Made by a program: the position numbers and the translations under genes. A stretch of 64,000 nt of DNA from contig CANGMI010000004.1 in NCBI GenBank assembly GCA_947455195.1, positions 372,001 through 436,000 of the forward strand. The letters run 5' to 3'. This stretch comes from Pseudomonadota bacterium (lineage in GTDB: Bacteria > Pseudomonadota > Gammaproteobacteria > Burkholderiales > SG8-39). The notes under the pieces are model-generated. The model was not told where the DNA came from and did no database searches. It saw only the letters and a program-made list of their open reading frames with translations. Shown here piece after piece: positions 51,690 through 61,092 of this stretch (position 1 is the first letter of the stretch; each line of letters begins with the position of its first letter).

Positions 51690-54248
51690 ATGCTGCGTAC
51701 CCTGATCGACGACCTGGACGGCGCGCTGCGCGCCACGCGCATCGGCGAACTGCTGCGCCCGCCGAGTGCCAGGCCGCAGCCGCGCAACGACGCCACCTCC
51801 TTCTCCCACTGGCTGCCCTACCGCGCCTGGCTCGAGGACCGGCAGGTCTTCGTCAACCGCGACGCCCTGGGCTTCTGCCTGGAGCTGCGCCCGCAGTCCG
51901 GGGCGGACGAGGAGATGTCGCGCATCCTCACGTCCCTTTATGAGGCCGCACCCGCCGGCACCGGCATCCAGTTCCATATGCTGGCCAGTCCCGACATCCG
52001 CGGCACGCTCGGCGCCTACGCCGACCTGCGGGTGCCCGACGAGTTCATCCCCGAACTGAACGAGTGCGGTCGGCTGGGCCGGCACACCAACATCCACCGC
52101 ACGCTCGCCCGCCGCCGGGTCGGGCACTACCTGCGCGGCGCCCGCCAGTCCCTGCTGCCCAACCAGAGCTACCTGCTCCGGCGCTTCAGGCTCGTGGCCA
52201 GCGTCTGCCTGCCCGGCAGCCCGGAGAACCTCGGGCGCATCGACGAGCTCCTGCTGCTGCGCGATGGCATGCGCGCCACGCTGCACGCTGCCGGCTTCCC
52301 GTCGCGCCCATGGACGGCGGGAGACCTCATCAACTGGGTCTCCGCCCTGCTCGATCCCCACCGGCAGGCGGGCGACGGCCTGCCGCTCACCTACGACGCC
52401 GGGCGCGAGCTGCGCGACCAGGCGCTCGACCCGGCAACGATGCTGGTGATCCGCCCTGGCGGCATCACGCTGGCCAACCCGGTGGCCGAGCCGCAGGAGA
52501 TGCGTCTGCTTTCGGTACGGTCGTTTCCGCCGCGCTTTGCGCTGTGGAACATGGGCAGCCTGATCGGCGATCTCTACCAGGCAACGCTGCAGTACCCCTG
52601 CCCCTTCATGATCACGCTGGGCGTGCATGTGCTGGACGCCGAGGCTACCCGCAACTGGGCGTATCTGAAGGCCGCGCGCGCCACCACCAACGCCACCAGC
52701 TACATGGCGCGCTTCCTGCCCGACATGCAGGAGCGCAAGGTCGACTGGGACATCGTGCTCAAGGCCTTGGACGACGGCCAGCAGCTGGTGGACCTGCAGC
52801 ACCAGGTGGCGCTCTTCGCCCCACCCGAGGCCATGGCCCGCGCCGAACAGGCCGCCCGATCGATCTTCCGGGCTCGAGGCTTCGAGCTCTCGCGGGACAC
52901 GATGATGATGGCCCAGGGTCTGATCGGCTCGCTGCCCATGACGCTGTCGCCGCCCTTCCACGGCGATCTCTCGCGCATGAAGCGGGTGAGCACCAAGACC
53001 TCGGCCAACGCGGTGCACCTGGCACCGCTGGTGGCCGAGTGGCAAGGCACCGGCACCCCGGTTCTGATGCTGGGCGGCCGGCGCGGCCAGCTCATGCCGC
53101 TGGACGTGTACGACAACCCGGCCGGCAACTACAACGTCGCGATCGCCGGCACCTCGGGCTCGGGCAAGTCGCTGCTGTTGAACGAGATCGCCATGTCGTA
53201 TCTCGGCACCGGCGCCCGGGTCTGGATCATCGACGTCGGCCGCTCCTACGAGAAGGCCTGCCGCAACGTCGGCGGCAGCTTCATCGAGTTCACCGAGAGC
53301 GCGGGGATCTCGCTAAACCCTTTCAGCTTCGTCGAGGACATCGACGAGGACATGGAGCTGCTGCAGCCGCTGCTGGCCCAGATGGTCTCGCCACGCGAGG
53401 CGCTGGACGGCTTTCGGTATTCGACGCTCGGTGCGGCCATCAAGAAGGTCTGGAAGGCCAAGGGCCGCGCAATGACGATCACCGACATCCACGCGCTGCT
53501 GGCCACCGGGCGCCTGGACGACGACGCCAATGCCGAGGCCGAAGGCGATCGCCGGCTCAAGGACCTGGCCGCGATGCTCGCGCCCTATGCGCGAGACGGT
53601 ACCTACGGCAAGTACTTCGACCGCGAGGCGAGCATCGATTTCTCGAGCGACTTCATCGTGCTCGAACTCGAGGAGCTCAAGGCCAAGAAGGACCTGCAGA
53701 CGGTGGTGCTGCTGATCGTCATGTACCGCATCACCCGCGAGATGTACTTCACCCGCGATCGCAAGAAGATCGTGATCATCGACGAGGCCTGGGACCTGCT
53801 CTCGGGCGGAGCCACCGCCGAGTTCATCGAGGCTGGCTACCGGCGGGCCCGCAAGTACAAGGGCGCCTTCATGTCGGCCACCCAGGGCGTGGACGACTAC
53901 TACCGTAACCCGGCGGCCAAGGCGGCACTGGACAACTCCGACTGGATGTTCCTGCTGCGCCAGAAGCCCGAGTCCATCGAGATGATGGACAAGCTCGGCC
54001 AGCTCACCATGGACGACGCTATGAAGCGGCTGCTGCAGTCGCTGCGGACCGAGCATGGCGCGTATTCGGAGGTCTTCATCCACTCGCCTGCCGGCAACGG
54101 GGTCGGGCGCCTGATCGTCGACCCCTACAGCCTGCTGCTCTTCTCCAGCCGGGCAGAGGACTTCAGCGCGATCAACGCGAAGCGCGCCGAAGGCCTGTCG
54201 GTGTCGCAGGCCATCGACGCAGTGCTGGCCGAGCGGGGGCAGGCGTGA
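51690..54248 (+). CDS. traC: TraC secretion ATPase
   Basis: An 852-residue VirB4-like ATPase. Walker A is GTSGSGKS at residues 487-494, and Walker B VIIDEAWDLL with Asp698/Glu699; then GAFMSATQGVDDYYRNPAA and LRQKPESIEMMDKLGQL. The N-terminal TraC_F_IV-type domain covers about 1-430. Drives pilus assembly from the cytosol. Three bases after traV. Confidence 0.97.
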   Translation: MLRTLIDDLDGALRATRIGELLRPPSARPQPRNDATSFSHWLPYRAWLEDRQVFVNRDALGFCLELRPQSGADEEMSRILTSLYEAAPAGTGIQFHMLASPDIRGTLGAYADLRVPDEFIPELNECGRLGRHTNIHRTLARRRVGHYLRGARQSLLPNQSYLLRRFRLVASVCLPGSPENLGRIDELLLLRDGMRATLHAAGFPSRPWTAGDLINWVSALLDPHRQAGDGLPLTYDAGRELRDQALDPATMLVIRPGGITLANPVAEPQEMRLLSVRSFPPRFALWNMGSLIGDLYQATLQYPCPFMITLGVHVLDAEATRNWAYLKAARATTNATSYMARFLPDMQERKVDWDIVLKALDDGQQLVDLQHQVALFAPPEAMARAEQAARSIFRARGFELSRDTMMMAQGLIGSLPMTLSPPFHGDLSRMKRVSTKTSANAVHLAPLVAEWQGTGTPVLMLGGRRGQLMPLDVYDNPAGNYNVAIAGTSGSGKSLLLNEIAMSYLGTGARVWIIDVGRSYEKACRNVGGSFIEFTESAGISLNPFSFVEDIDEDMELLQPLLAQMVSPREALDGFRYSTLGAAIKKVWKAKGRAMTITDIHALLATGRLDDDANAEAEGDRRLKDLAAMLAPYARDGTYGKYFDREASIDFSSDFIVLELEELKAKKDLQTVVLLIVMYRITREMYFTRDRKKIVIIDEAWDLLSGGATAEFIEAGYRRARKYKGAFMSATQGVDDYYRNPAAKAALDNSDWMFLLRQKPESIEMMDKLGQLTMDDAMKRLLQSLRTEHGAYSEVFIHSPAGNGVGRLIVDPYSLLLFSSRAEDFSAINAKRAEGLSVSQAIDAVLAERGQA

Positions 54249-54625
54249 GCCGCAGCGAGCTCGCCCTGATCGTCGGGCTCAACGCTGCGCTGAGCCTCGC
54301 GCTGGTGCTGGCCGCGTCCTGGCTGCTGCCGGCCTCGGGGCAGCGTCTGGCCACCGTGGACATCGCCTCGCTCTACCGCGCCAAGGAAGGCCAGGTGACC
54401 GCGCAACTGCTGCGCCGGGACGCCAGCGACACCGATCGCGCCGCCGCCCTGCGCGAGGCCGCTGCCTTCGGCGAAAAGCTCGACCGGCTGGTGGCGAGCC
54501 TGCCGGCGGACTGCCGCTGCCTCGTCTTCACCCAGGGCGCCCTCATCGGGTCCGGTGCCGGCAACCGCATCGCCGACCTCACACCACAGCTGCGCCGGCA
54601 GCTCGGACTGGAGGACTCGCGATGA
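54245..54625 (+). CDS. trbI: TrbI-like F-type transfer protein
   Basis: A 126-residue protein with one N-terminal helix (LALIVGLNAALSLALVLAASWLL) and a periplasmic part with TVDIASLYRAKEGQVTAQLL and a Cys pair in LPADCRCLVFTQGALIGSG. The GTG start overlaps the traC stop by GTGA. In F-type systems TrbI affects pilus extension and retraction. Confidence 0.85.
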   Translation: MSRSELALIVGLNAALSLALVLAASWLLPASGQRLATVDIASLYRAKEGQVTAQLLRRDASDTDRAAALREAAAFGEKLDRLVASLPADCRCLVFTQGALIGSGAGNRIADLTPQLRRQLGLEDSR

Positions 54626-55197
54626 GTCCGACCTCGATCTCGCGAACGTTGCGCTTCGGGCTGACGTTGCCCATCCACCTCGCAGCACTGTGGGCGCGCT
54701 TCGACGGTGTCCGCTTCCGCCTTCGAGCCGCAGCGCACCTGCGCCGCTGGGGCCTCGCATACGCCGCGACCCTGGCGGGCGCGCTCTGGTTCCACAACCA
54801 CTACGCGCTCGGCCTGAACGCCACCCACAGCCTGCCCGGAACGCTCTACCTGATCGAGCGTGGGGCGCTGCCGCAGCGCGGCGAGCATGTCGCCTTCCGC
54901 TGGGCGGGGGGTGGCCCCTACCCGGCCGGCGTCACCTTCATCAAGGTGATGGCCGGACAGCCGGGCGACACGGTAGCCCGCGACGGCGCCACCTTCGTCG
55001 TTGCCGGCACCGCGCTCGGCCAGGCCAAGCCAACGAGCCGTCGTGGCGAGCCGCTCGAACCCGGCCCCACCGGCACCCTGCCCGAGGGTCGCTACTTCGT
55101 CTACGCGCCGCACCCCGACAGCCTGGACTCGCGCTACGCGCTCACCGGCTGGATCGCACGCGAGCAGATCATCGGACGGGCCCGTGCGATTTTCTGA
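54622..55197 (+). CDS. traF: TraF-type S26 signal peptidase
   Basis: A 191-residue conjugative signal peptidase. One membrane helix is followed by catalytic Ser70 in NATHSLPGTLYLIERG and Lys108 in GVTFIKVMAGQPGD. The terminal GRYFVYAPHPDSLDSRYAL box is also conserved. It probably matures the pilin. The ATG overlaps the trbI stop; the traW start lies inside its end. Not the same protein as the thioredoxin-like TraF at 60250. Confidence 0.9.
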   Translation: MSPTSISRTLRFGLTLPIHLAALWARFDGVRFRLRAAAHLRRWGLAYAATLAGALWFHNHYALGLNATHSLPGTLYLIERGALPQRGEHVAFRWAGGGPYPAGVTFIKVMAGQPGDTVARDGATFVVAGTALGQAKPTSRRGEPLEPGPTGTLPEGRYFVYAPHPDSLDSRYALTGWIAREQIIGRARAIF

Positions 55198-55822
55198 CCG
55201 GGCCCGCATCGCGGCGCTCCTGCTCGCCGCCGCAGGCATAGCCCTGAACCATTCGGCCCACGCCCAGCACCTGGGCGTGATCGGTCCCGTCTACCCAATC
55301 GCCGAGCCCAGCCTGCTCGCGCTCATCCAGTCGAAGCTGCGCGACCTCGCCGCCAACGGTGGCCTGGAACGCCTGCAGCGCGAGAGCCAGGCCCGCATCC
55401 GCCGCCAGATCGAGGAGCCCGCTCCGGTAGCGGGCATCACTCGCACGGCAACCGCTCGGACGTTTCACTTCGACCCGAGCATCGAAGTGCCCCACCCGAT
55501 CAGCGATGCCGACGGCCGCCTGATCGTGGCGCCGGGCACGCGAGTGAACCCGCTGGACGTGGTCTCGCTGTCGCGTCCGCTCTTCTTCTTCGACGCCCGC
55601 GACGCCGAGCAGGTCGAGCGTGCCCGCCGTGAGCTTGCCGAGCACCGCGGCCAGGTGAAGCTGATCCTCACCGGCGGCTCCTACCTGGACCTGATGCGCC
55701 GCTGGAAGCAGACGGTCTACTACGACCAGCAGGGCCTGCTCACCACCCGGCTGGGCATCCGCCAGGTGCCCGCCCGCGTCACCCAGGACGGCCGAAGGCT
55801 GCGCATTGATGAACTGCGCTGA
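55184..55822 (+). CDS. traW: TraW pilus assembly protein
   Basis: A 212-residue secreted protein. GTG 55184 gives a signal peptide ending in HAQ, then HLGVIGPVYPIAEPSLLALIQSKL, the TraW opening, and the central GTRVNPLDVVSLSRPLFFFDARD, KLILTGGSYLDLMRRWKQTVYYDQQGLLTTRLGI. Overlaps the peptidase gene by 14 bp and traU by 14 bp. Confidence 0.94.
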   Translation: MRFSDRARIAALLLAAAGIALNHSAHAQHLGVIGPVYPIAEPSLLALIQSKLRDLAANGGLERLQRESQARIRRQIEEPAPVAGITRTATARTFHFDPSIEVPHPISDADGRLIVAPGTRVNPLDVVSLSRPLFFFDARDAEQVERARRELAEHRGQVKLILTGGSYLDLMRRWKQTVYYDQQGLLTTRLGIRQVPARVTQDGRRLRIDELR

Positions 55823-56837
55823 CATCCGACCCCGCCTGCTGGCCATGCTGCTGCTGATCAGCATGCTGCTCGCCTCGGCGCACGCCGCCGTGCCCACCGG
55901 CGGCGCCACCTGCCACGGGCGCTTCGCCAACCCGATCACCGACATCTGCTGGAGCTGCCTCTTCCCGCTCACGATCGGCAGCATCGGCATCGTCTCCGAC
56001 GGCCAGCCCGACATCGGCAACCCGTCCTCGCCGGTCTGCTACTGCAACAACCCGCCCCGTCTGGGCATCTCCATCGGCTTCTGGGAGCCAGTGCGCATGG
56101 TGGACGTCACCCGCACGCCCTTCTGCATGGTCGGGCTGGGTGGCCTGTCGCTGGATCCCGGCATCGGTGCCCCGCGCGGCGCGCAGGTCGGGCACGACTC
56201 GCAGACCCGCACCAGCTTCTACCAGGTCCACTGGTACGCCAACCCCATCCTCGCCTGGCTGGAAGTGCTGCTGGACTTCCCCTGCCTGGAGCAGGGCTCG
56301 CTCGACCTGGCCTACCTCACCGAGGTGGACCCACTGTGGTCCGACTCCGAGCTCTCGGCCATCCTGAACCCGGAGGCGGTGCTCTTCGCCAACCCGGTGG
56401 CCAAGGCCGCCTGCGCGGCCGACTGCGTCGCGGCGAGCGCGGGTTTTCCGGTGGCCAGCCTCTTCTGGTGCGCCGGCTGCCAGGGCTCGATCTACCCGAT
56501 GACCGGCCACGTCACCACCCACATCGGCGGCGTGCAGGCCTCGGTGCTGCTGACCCAGCGCATGACCGCCAAGATGCACCGGCAGCTCACCACCTTCGCC
56601 ACGGCCGGCTCGCGAGGCCTGTGCGGCCCCTACCCGCTGCCCATCTTCGACAAGACCCACTACAAGCTGCAGATGACCTATCCGGTGCCCGCCACCGCGA
56701 AGGTCGCCGGCCAGTGCTGCCAGCCCTACGGGCGCACCACGATGATCTGGGGCTCGGGCAAGTCGTTCCCGGTCAGCGGCGAGGACTTCAGCTACCAGAT
56801 CTTCCGCAAGAGGAACTGCTGTGTCGGCGCCTGGTGA
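55809..56837 (+). CDS. traU: TraU mating-pair and DNA transfer protein
   Basis: A 342-residue Cys-rich periplasmic protein. A signal peptide ends at AHA; then CHGRFANPITDICWSCLFPLTIG and CYCNNPPRLGISIGFWEP, the TraU hallmark, and about a dozen Cys in all. Needed for DNA transfer. The ATG at 55809 is preferred to the overlapping TTG at 55806. Confidence 0.96.
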   Translation: MNCADIRPRLLAMLLLISMLLASAHAAVPTGGATCHGRFANPITDICWSCLFPLTIGSIGIVSDGQPDIGNPSSPVCYCNNPPRLGISIGFWEPVRMVDVTRTPFCMVGLGGLSLDPGIGAPRGAQVGHDSQTRTSFYQVHWYANPILAWLEVLLDFPCLEQGSLDLAYLTEVDPLWSDSELSAILNPEAVLFANPVAKAACAADCVAASAGFPVASLFWCAGCQGSIYPMTGHVTTHIGGVQASVLLTQRMTAKMHRQLTTFATAGSRGLCGPYPLPIFDKTHYKLQMTYPVPATAKVAGQCCQPYGRTTMIWGSGKSFPVSGEDFSYQIFRKRNCCVGAW

Positions 56838-57591
56838 TCCGCGGGCGCAGCTGCGCCCTATTGCGTCCTTCCAGCAGGCCGCATGCCTCGCTGCGTCGAG
56901 TCTCATCGCATTGCTCGCGCTCGACGCCTTTGCCCAGGAGCAACCGACCGCCCCCCGTTGGCCCACCTCCCAGGAGATCGAGCGCGCGAAAGCCGAGCGT
57001 CCGCTTCCCGCACCAGACGCAACGATCCCGGCACCGCGCGCCCTGCCCCGTATCGCCCCAGGCCTTGGCGCGGAACCTGGCCGCGCTCCTGTAACGGGAA
57101 CCGGCATCGACATCGGCGCCCTGGCGCGTCAGGGCAGCCAGATCGGCGGCAGCATGCCTTCCGGAGCCCTCCCGCCGCAGGAGCCCGCGCTTCGCATCTT
57201 CGTCACCCTGGACATGCCCCAGGGCAGCCTGCGCCGCCTCGTCGACCAGGCCGAGCGGGCCGGCGCGGTGCTCGTGCTGCGCGGCCTGAAGAACCAGTCG
57301 ATGCGCCAGACCGTCGCTGCCGTCAGCGAACTGCTCGGCCAGCGCAAAGCCGGTTGGTTGATCGACCCCGAAGCCTTCGAGCGGCACGGCGTCGAGGCCG
57401 CGCCCACCTTCCTGCTGACGTTCGGTGAAGACACCCCACCGTGCAGCGCCACCACCTGCACCGTGCCGCGTCCCTTCGTATCGGTGTCGGGCGATGTCAG
57501 CCTGGACTACGCGCTGGAGCACATGGCCCGCCGCCATCCCGGCGCCGCTGCGGTCGCGGGCCCCTACCTCTCCCGGCTGCGCTCCCGATGA
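56821..57591 (+). CDS. trbC: TrbC-type pilin assembly protein
   Basis: A 256-residue periplasmic protein. GTG start with a leader ending AFAQ, a Pro/Arg-rich stretch, then the TrbC_Ftype part: LRIFVTLDMPQGSLRRLVDQAERAGAVLVLRGL and PEAFERHGVEAAPTFLL, a thioredoxin-like fold without a CxxC. Overlaps traU by 17 bp and the traN-1 gene by 4 bp. Confidence 0.93.
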   Translation: MSAPGDPRAQLRPIASFQQAACLAASSLIALLALDAFAQEQPTAPRWPTSQEIERAKAERPLPAPDATIPAPRALPRIAPGLGAEPGRAPVTGTGIDIGALARQGSQIGGSMPSGALPPQEPALRIFVTLDMPQGSLRRLVDQAERAGAVLVLRGLKNQSMRQTVAAVSELLGQRKAGWLIDPEAFERHGVEAAPTFLLTFGEDTPPCSATTCTVPRPFVSVSGDVSLDYALEHMARRHPGAAAVAGPYLSRLRSR

Positions 57592-58664
57592 AGAACCCTC
57601 GACCGGCACCTGTCCGACCGCGGTTCCCACCTGCGACCGTCCGCGGCGCGCTCGCACGAGTCGCAGGAACAGCAAGAACAGCAGCCGTCGCAGAAATCGC
57701 AGCAATAGCAGCCGCCGCAATGCTCTGCCTGTCCGCCCTGCCCGCCCACGCGCAGTCCCTGTCCGACGCCTTCAACCAGGGCGCAGCCATGGGGCGCTCC
57801 GGCAACGCCGCAGCCCGAACCCAAATCAACCCGACCACCGCCCAGGGCACGGTGCCCGGCTACACCACCAGTCCGCCGCAAGCCTCCTACTTTGGCAGTG
57901 CCGGGCTGGGCTCGCAGGCAGCCGCTGCCACCAGCGCCTGCGCGGCAGCCGGTAACGGCAACACCACCGGCGCGCAAGCCTGCAACGCGGTGAACTTCTC
58001 GCAGACCAACCCGACGCGTCGGCCCACCTTCAGCATCGCCCCGAACGACCCGCTGCTCACGCGCGCTCGCACCATCACCGCCGACCCGCAGAGCATCGCG
58101 GGGAACATCGCCGGCACCTACAGCGGCTGCAGCGTGCAGACCACCACCACGCCGGACCGCTTCGAGACGGCGCTGTGCCACCAGTACCGCACCACCGAGA
58201 CGCTCACCTGCGACAAGGTCCTGATCGTCACGCCGGTGCTCACGCCCGGCTGCAGCGACGGCGAGTTCCTCACCCGCGTCACCGCCGACCCCTGCCCGGC
58301 CTGCATCGACTACCTGGCCTTCGACTTCAGCTGCGCGTTGAACAGCTACCGGATGCACGCCTTCACGATCGACAAGAGCAGCGGCGAGGTCTACATGGAC
58401 CTCGGCACCCAGAACGTGCCCGGTGCGCTCAACACCCAGATCCCGAAGACGCCAGGCCCGAGCCGGATCGACGGCTTCTACTGCTACCAGACCTTCTACA
58501 GCCAATCGTGCACCGGCGCGAACTGCAGCATCGGCGCCTGGTTCGCCAACCCCTGCCAGGGCACGAGCTTCGAGGGCGTGAGCACCTTCGCCATGCCCAC
58601 CCGTGTGAGCTTCACCGACACCTGGGACAACCAGTGCAGCGCACTGGAGGCGCGCGCCCGATGA
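57588..58664 (+). CDS. traN: TraN-like mating-pair stabilisation protein, first part
   Basis: A 358-residue exported Cys-rich protein. A long leader with an AEIAAIAAAAMLCLSAL core ends at AHAQ. The mature part matches the N-terminal region of TraN: SLSDAFNQGAAMGRSGNA and paired Cys through YSGCSVQTTT, LTCDKVLIVTPVLTPGCSDG, ACIDYLAFDFSC. TraN is normally one protein of 600 or more residues; here it stops and a second exported TraN-like protein follows with an ATGA overlap. Confidence 0.83.
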   Translation: MKNPRPAPVRPRFPPATVRGALARVAGTARTAAVAEIAAIAAAAMLCLSALPAHAQSLSDAFNQGAAMGRSGNAAARTQINPTTAQGTVPGYTTSPPQASYFGSAGLGSQAAAATSACAAAGNGNTTGAQACNAVNFSQTNPTRRPTFSIAPNDPLLTRARTITADPQSIAGNIAGTYSGCSVQTTTTPDRFETALCHQYRTTETLTCDKVLIVTPVLTPGCSDGEFLTRVTADPCPACIDYLAFDFSCALNSYRMHAFTIDKSSGEVYMDLGTQNVPGALNTQIPKTPGPSRIDGFYCYQTFYSQSCTGANCSIGAWFANPCQGTSFEGVSTFAMPTRVSFTDTWDNQCSALEARAR

Positions 58665-59863
58665 AGCTGCTTCGCCTCGCCCTCGCTGCGATAGCGGCAG
58701 TAGCAGCAATAGCAGCCTCGCCCGCCTTCGCTGCCGACTGCGTCAAGGACGCCGAGGTCTGCGTCGAAGGCCCCGCCACACGCATGATCAGCGGCTACGC
58801 GGTCTACCGCGACTGCTGGCGGACCACATCGTCCTACAGCTGCCTCTCCGCCCGCAGCAACGACGACTGCCAGCCCCTGCGCGACCGTGGCTGCAGCCAG
58901 GTCGGCTCCACCTGCGTGGAGACCTCCCCGCAGGGCCTGTGCACGGTGTTCGAGCTGGCCTGGCAGTGCAAGACCGCCAGCGGCACCAGCAGCACCGTCA
59001 CCAACTGCGGCGACCGGCGCTTCTGCCTGGACGGCAACTGCTTCGACACCTCGCACACGCCCGACCCGGACTTCGCCCGCGCTGTCGCGGGTCTGGAGAT
59101 CCAGCGCGAGGCCGGTCGCTACATCGACCCCAACACGCTCGAAGTGTTCAAGGGTTTCGACAACCGCTGCCGCAAGAAGCTCTTCGGCCTGGTGAACTGC
59201 TGCAAGGGCGGTGGCAGCAGCGGCTCGCTCTTCAGCACGATGGCGCTGATCTCCGGTGCCGGCGGTCAGGCCATCGGCGCGGTGGGCTCGAGCTACACCT
59301 ACGACGCGCTTTTCGCGGCGGATGCGCCGGATATGGTGATCGCCGGCTTCGAGGCCCTCTTCGGAGCGGGCGGCGGCAGCTCGGCGCTGGCCGGGCTGAT
59401 CGCGGGCGAACTGTCGGTGGGCTCGTTCATGACCTCTCTGGTGCCCGGCCCCTGGACGATCGCCATGCTTGCCATCCAGCTCTCGGGGCTGCTGTCGTGC
59501 GAGCAGGCCGAGCAGGTGCTGGCGATGAAGAACGACAACCGCCTGTGCCACAGCGTCGGCAGCTACTGCTCGCGCAAGGTGCCGATCCTCGGCACCTGCC
59601 TGGAGACCACCCAGAGCTACTGCTGCTTCAACTCGCGCCTGGCCCGTGTGCTCAACGAGCAGGGGCGCGCCCAGCTCGGCCGAGGCTGGGGTGGCGCCAG
59701 GAACCCCGACTGCGCGGGGTTCAGCCTCGCGCAACTGCAGACGCTCGACTTCTCGCGCATGGACCTCACCGAGTTCTACGCCGAGATCGCCCCGACGCTG
59801 CCCGACGTCGGTGCCCTGGCCAACAAGGCGCGCAACCGCGTGAATGGCGCCGTCGGGCCCTGA
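58661..59863 (+). CDS. TraN-like mating-pair stabilisation protein, second part
   Basis: A 400-residue protein with its own signal peptide ending at AFAA. Landmarks of the TraN C-terminal half: CVKDAEVCVEGPATRMISGY, CWRTTSSYSC, FCLDGNCFDTSHTPDPDFARAVAGLE, LFGLVNCCKGGG, YCSRKVPILGTCLETTQSYCCFNS and GRGWGGARNPDCAGF. Over 20 Cys. It starts in the stop of the first part. Both have separate leaders, so this is not a simple frameshift. Confidence 0.87.
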   Translation: MKLLRLALAAIAAVAAIAASPAFAADCVKDAEVCVEGPATRMISGYAVYRDCWRTTSSYSCLSARSNDDCQPLRDRGCSQVGSTCVETSPQGLCTVFELAWQCKTASGTSSTVTNCGDRRFCLDGNCFDTSHTPDPDFARAVAGLEIQREAGRYIDPNTLEVFKGFDNRCRKKLFGLVNCCKGGGSSGSLFSTMALISGAGGQAIGAVGSSYTYDALFAADAPDMVIAGFEALFGAGGGSSALAGLIAGELSVGSFMTSLVPGPWTIAMLAIQLSGLLSCEQAEQVLAMKNDNRLCHSVGSYCSRKVPILGTCLETTQSYCCFNSRLARVLNEQGRAQLGRGWGGARNPDCAGFSLAQLQTLDFSRMDLTEFYAEIAPTLPDVGALANKARNRVNGAVGP

Positions 59864-59872
59864 GGACAAGCG

Positions 59873-60253
59873 ATGAGATTCCTCCCCACACTGGCCCTGG
59901 CCGCCGCTTTGCCACTGGCCGTCTGCACGGTCCATGCGGCCGGCTCCGCAGAGACCACCCCGCGCCAGGCCGTCACCGACCTCAAGCCCCTGCTCGCTCG
60001 CGCGGCCGCCGAGGGCAGTGCCCGCGGCACGCTCACCGGTCCCGGCGCGCAGGCCATCGCGCGCCGCTTCCAGACCGATGCCCTGATCGAGATCGACGTG
60101 CGCAGACTCCAGCAGCTACCCCAGCCCGGCTGCGGCCGTCTGGAGGTGACCACCCGGCAGCGCGACGTGAATCAGGCGGGCAAGCGTGGGGATCAGGAGA
60201 TGGTCTACCAGCTCAGCTACTGCGCCGACGGCCGATTCCCGGAGGAGCGGTGA
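59873..60253 (+). CDS. Unknown periplasmic protein of the transfer operon (126 aa)
   Basis: A 126-residue protein with a signal peptide ending at VHAA. The mature part has one Cys pair (GCGRLEV and SYCADG) and no family I recognise. It sits between the TraN halves and TraF and overlaps the latter by 4 bp, so it is translated with the transfer genes and is likely a periplasmic assembly factor. Confidence 0.75.
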   Translation: MRFLPTLALAAALPLAVCTVHAAGSAETTPRQAVTDLKPLLARAAAEGSARGTLTGPGAQAIARRFQTDALIEIDVRRLQQLPQPGCGRLEVTTRQRDVNQAGKRGDQEMVYQLSYCADGRFPEER

Positions 60254-61092
60254 GCGCGATCCGATCCGCCCTCCTCGCAGTGCTCGCAGTCCTGTCTGCA
60301 ATCGCGGCCCATGGCGCCGAGCCAGCCGCGGCTCAGCCACCAGACCCCGCCGCGACCGCCACCGTCTACTGGCAGCAGCACCGCGAAGGGTGGTTCTGGT
60401 ACCGCGACCCGCCGCCCCCGAAAACCCGCCCCGCCCCGAAGGCGCCAGCCACCCCGGCCACGCCCCGAGAGCTGGCCGACTTCGAGGCCATGCAGCAGAG
60501 GCTGGAGACTCTCAAGCGTGTCGCGGTAATGAACCCCACCGACGACAACCTGATGGCTTACATGCGCTTCCAGCGGATGGTGATGGACCGCTCCCAGGTC
60601 TTTGCCGACCGCTGGCAGCGCCTGGTCTGGCGCGAACCCAGCCTCGACTATGCCTCCGAGGGCCGCCCCACCAACACCCTGGCCATCGCCGCCTTCGACG
60701 ATCGCCAGCGCGAGCGCGATACCGCCGCCGTGCGGCAACTGGCAGCCACCCACGGCCTGGTCTTCGTCTTCCGCAGCGACTGTCCGTTCTGCCATCGCTT
60801 CGCGCCTGTGCTCAAGCGCTTCGCCCAGACTCATGGCCTGACGGTGCTGGCCGTGAGCCTGGACGGCGGCACCCTGCCCGAGTACCCCGACGCCCGCCCC
60901 GACAACGGCATCGCCGCGCGCCTGAACGCCCGCGCCGTGCCGGCGCTGTACCTCACCCAGCCCAGCCGCCGCGCGTTCCGGCCGGTGGGCTTCGGCCTGA
61001 TGTCGGACACCGACCTGCTGGAGCGTATCGCAGCCCTCGCCCGCGAAGCGGACCCGGCCACGCCCCCCAACGCATCGAGGACCACGCCATGA
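60250..61092 (+). CDS. traF: TraF thioredoxin-like pilus assembly protein
   Basis: A 280-residue periplasmic protein. GTG 60250 gives a signal peptide ending at AAHGA; YWQQHREGWFWYRDPPP is the typical TraF opening, and the thioredoxin-like domain has C178-P-F-C181 in VFVFRSDCPFCHRFAPVLKRF, then AVPALYLTQPS with the cis-Pro. Unlike F-plasmid TraF, the CxxC is kept. Overlaps traH by 4 bp. Confidence 0.94.
   Translation: MSAIRSALLAVLAVLSAIAAHGAEPAAAQPPDPAATATVYWQQHREGWFWYRDPPPPKTRPAPKAPATPATPRELADFEAMQQRLETLKRVAVMNPTDDNLMAYMRFQRMVMDRSQVFADRWQRLVWREPSLDYASEGRPTNTLAIAAFDDRQRERDTAAVRQLAATHGLVFVFRSDCPFCHRFAPVLKRFAQTHGLTVLAVSLDGGTLPEYPDARPDNGIAARLNARAVPALYLTQPSRRAFRPVGFGLMSDTDLLERIAALAREADPATPPNASRTTP

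Noticed and set aside
51267-53045. Minus-strand frame of 592 codons opposite traV/traC
   Set aside because: Shadow frame; traC has full motif support on the other strand.
58661-59863. Second TraN part considered as a frameshifted continuation of the first
   Set aside because: It has its own start and signal peptide and a clean ATGA overlap, so a designed split is more likely than a frameshift.
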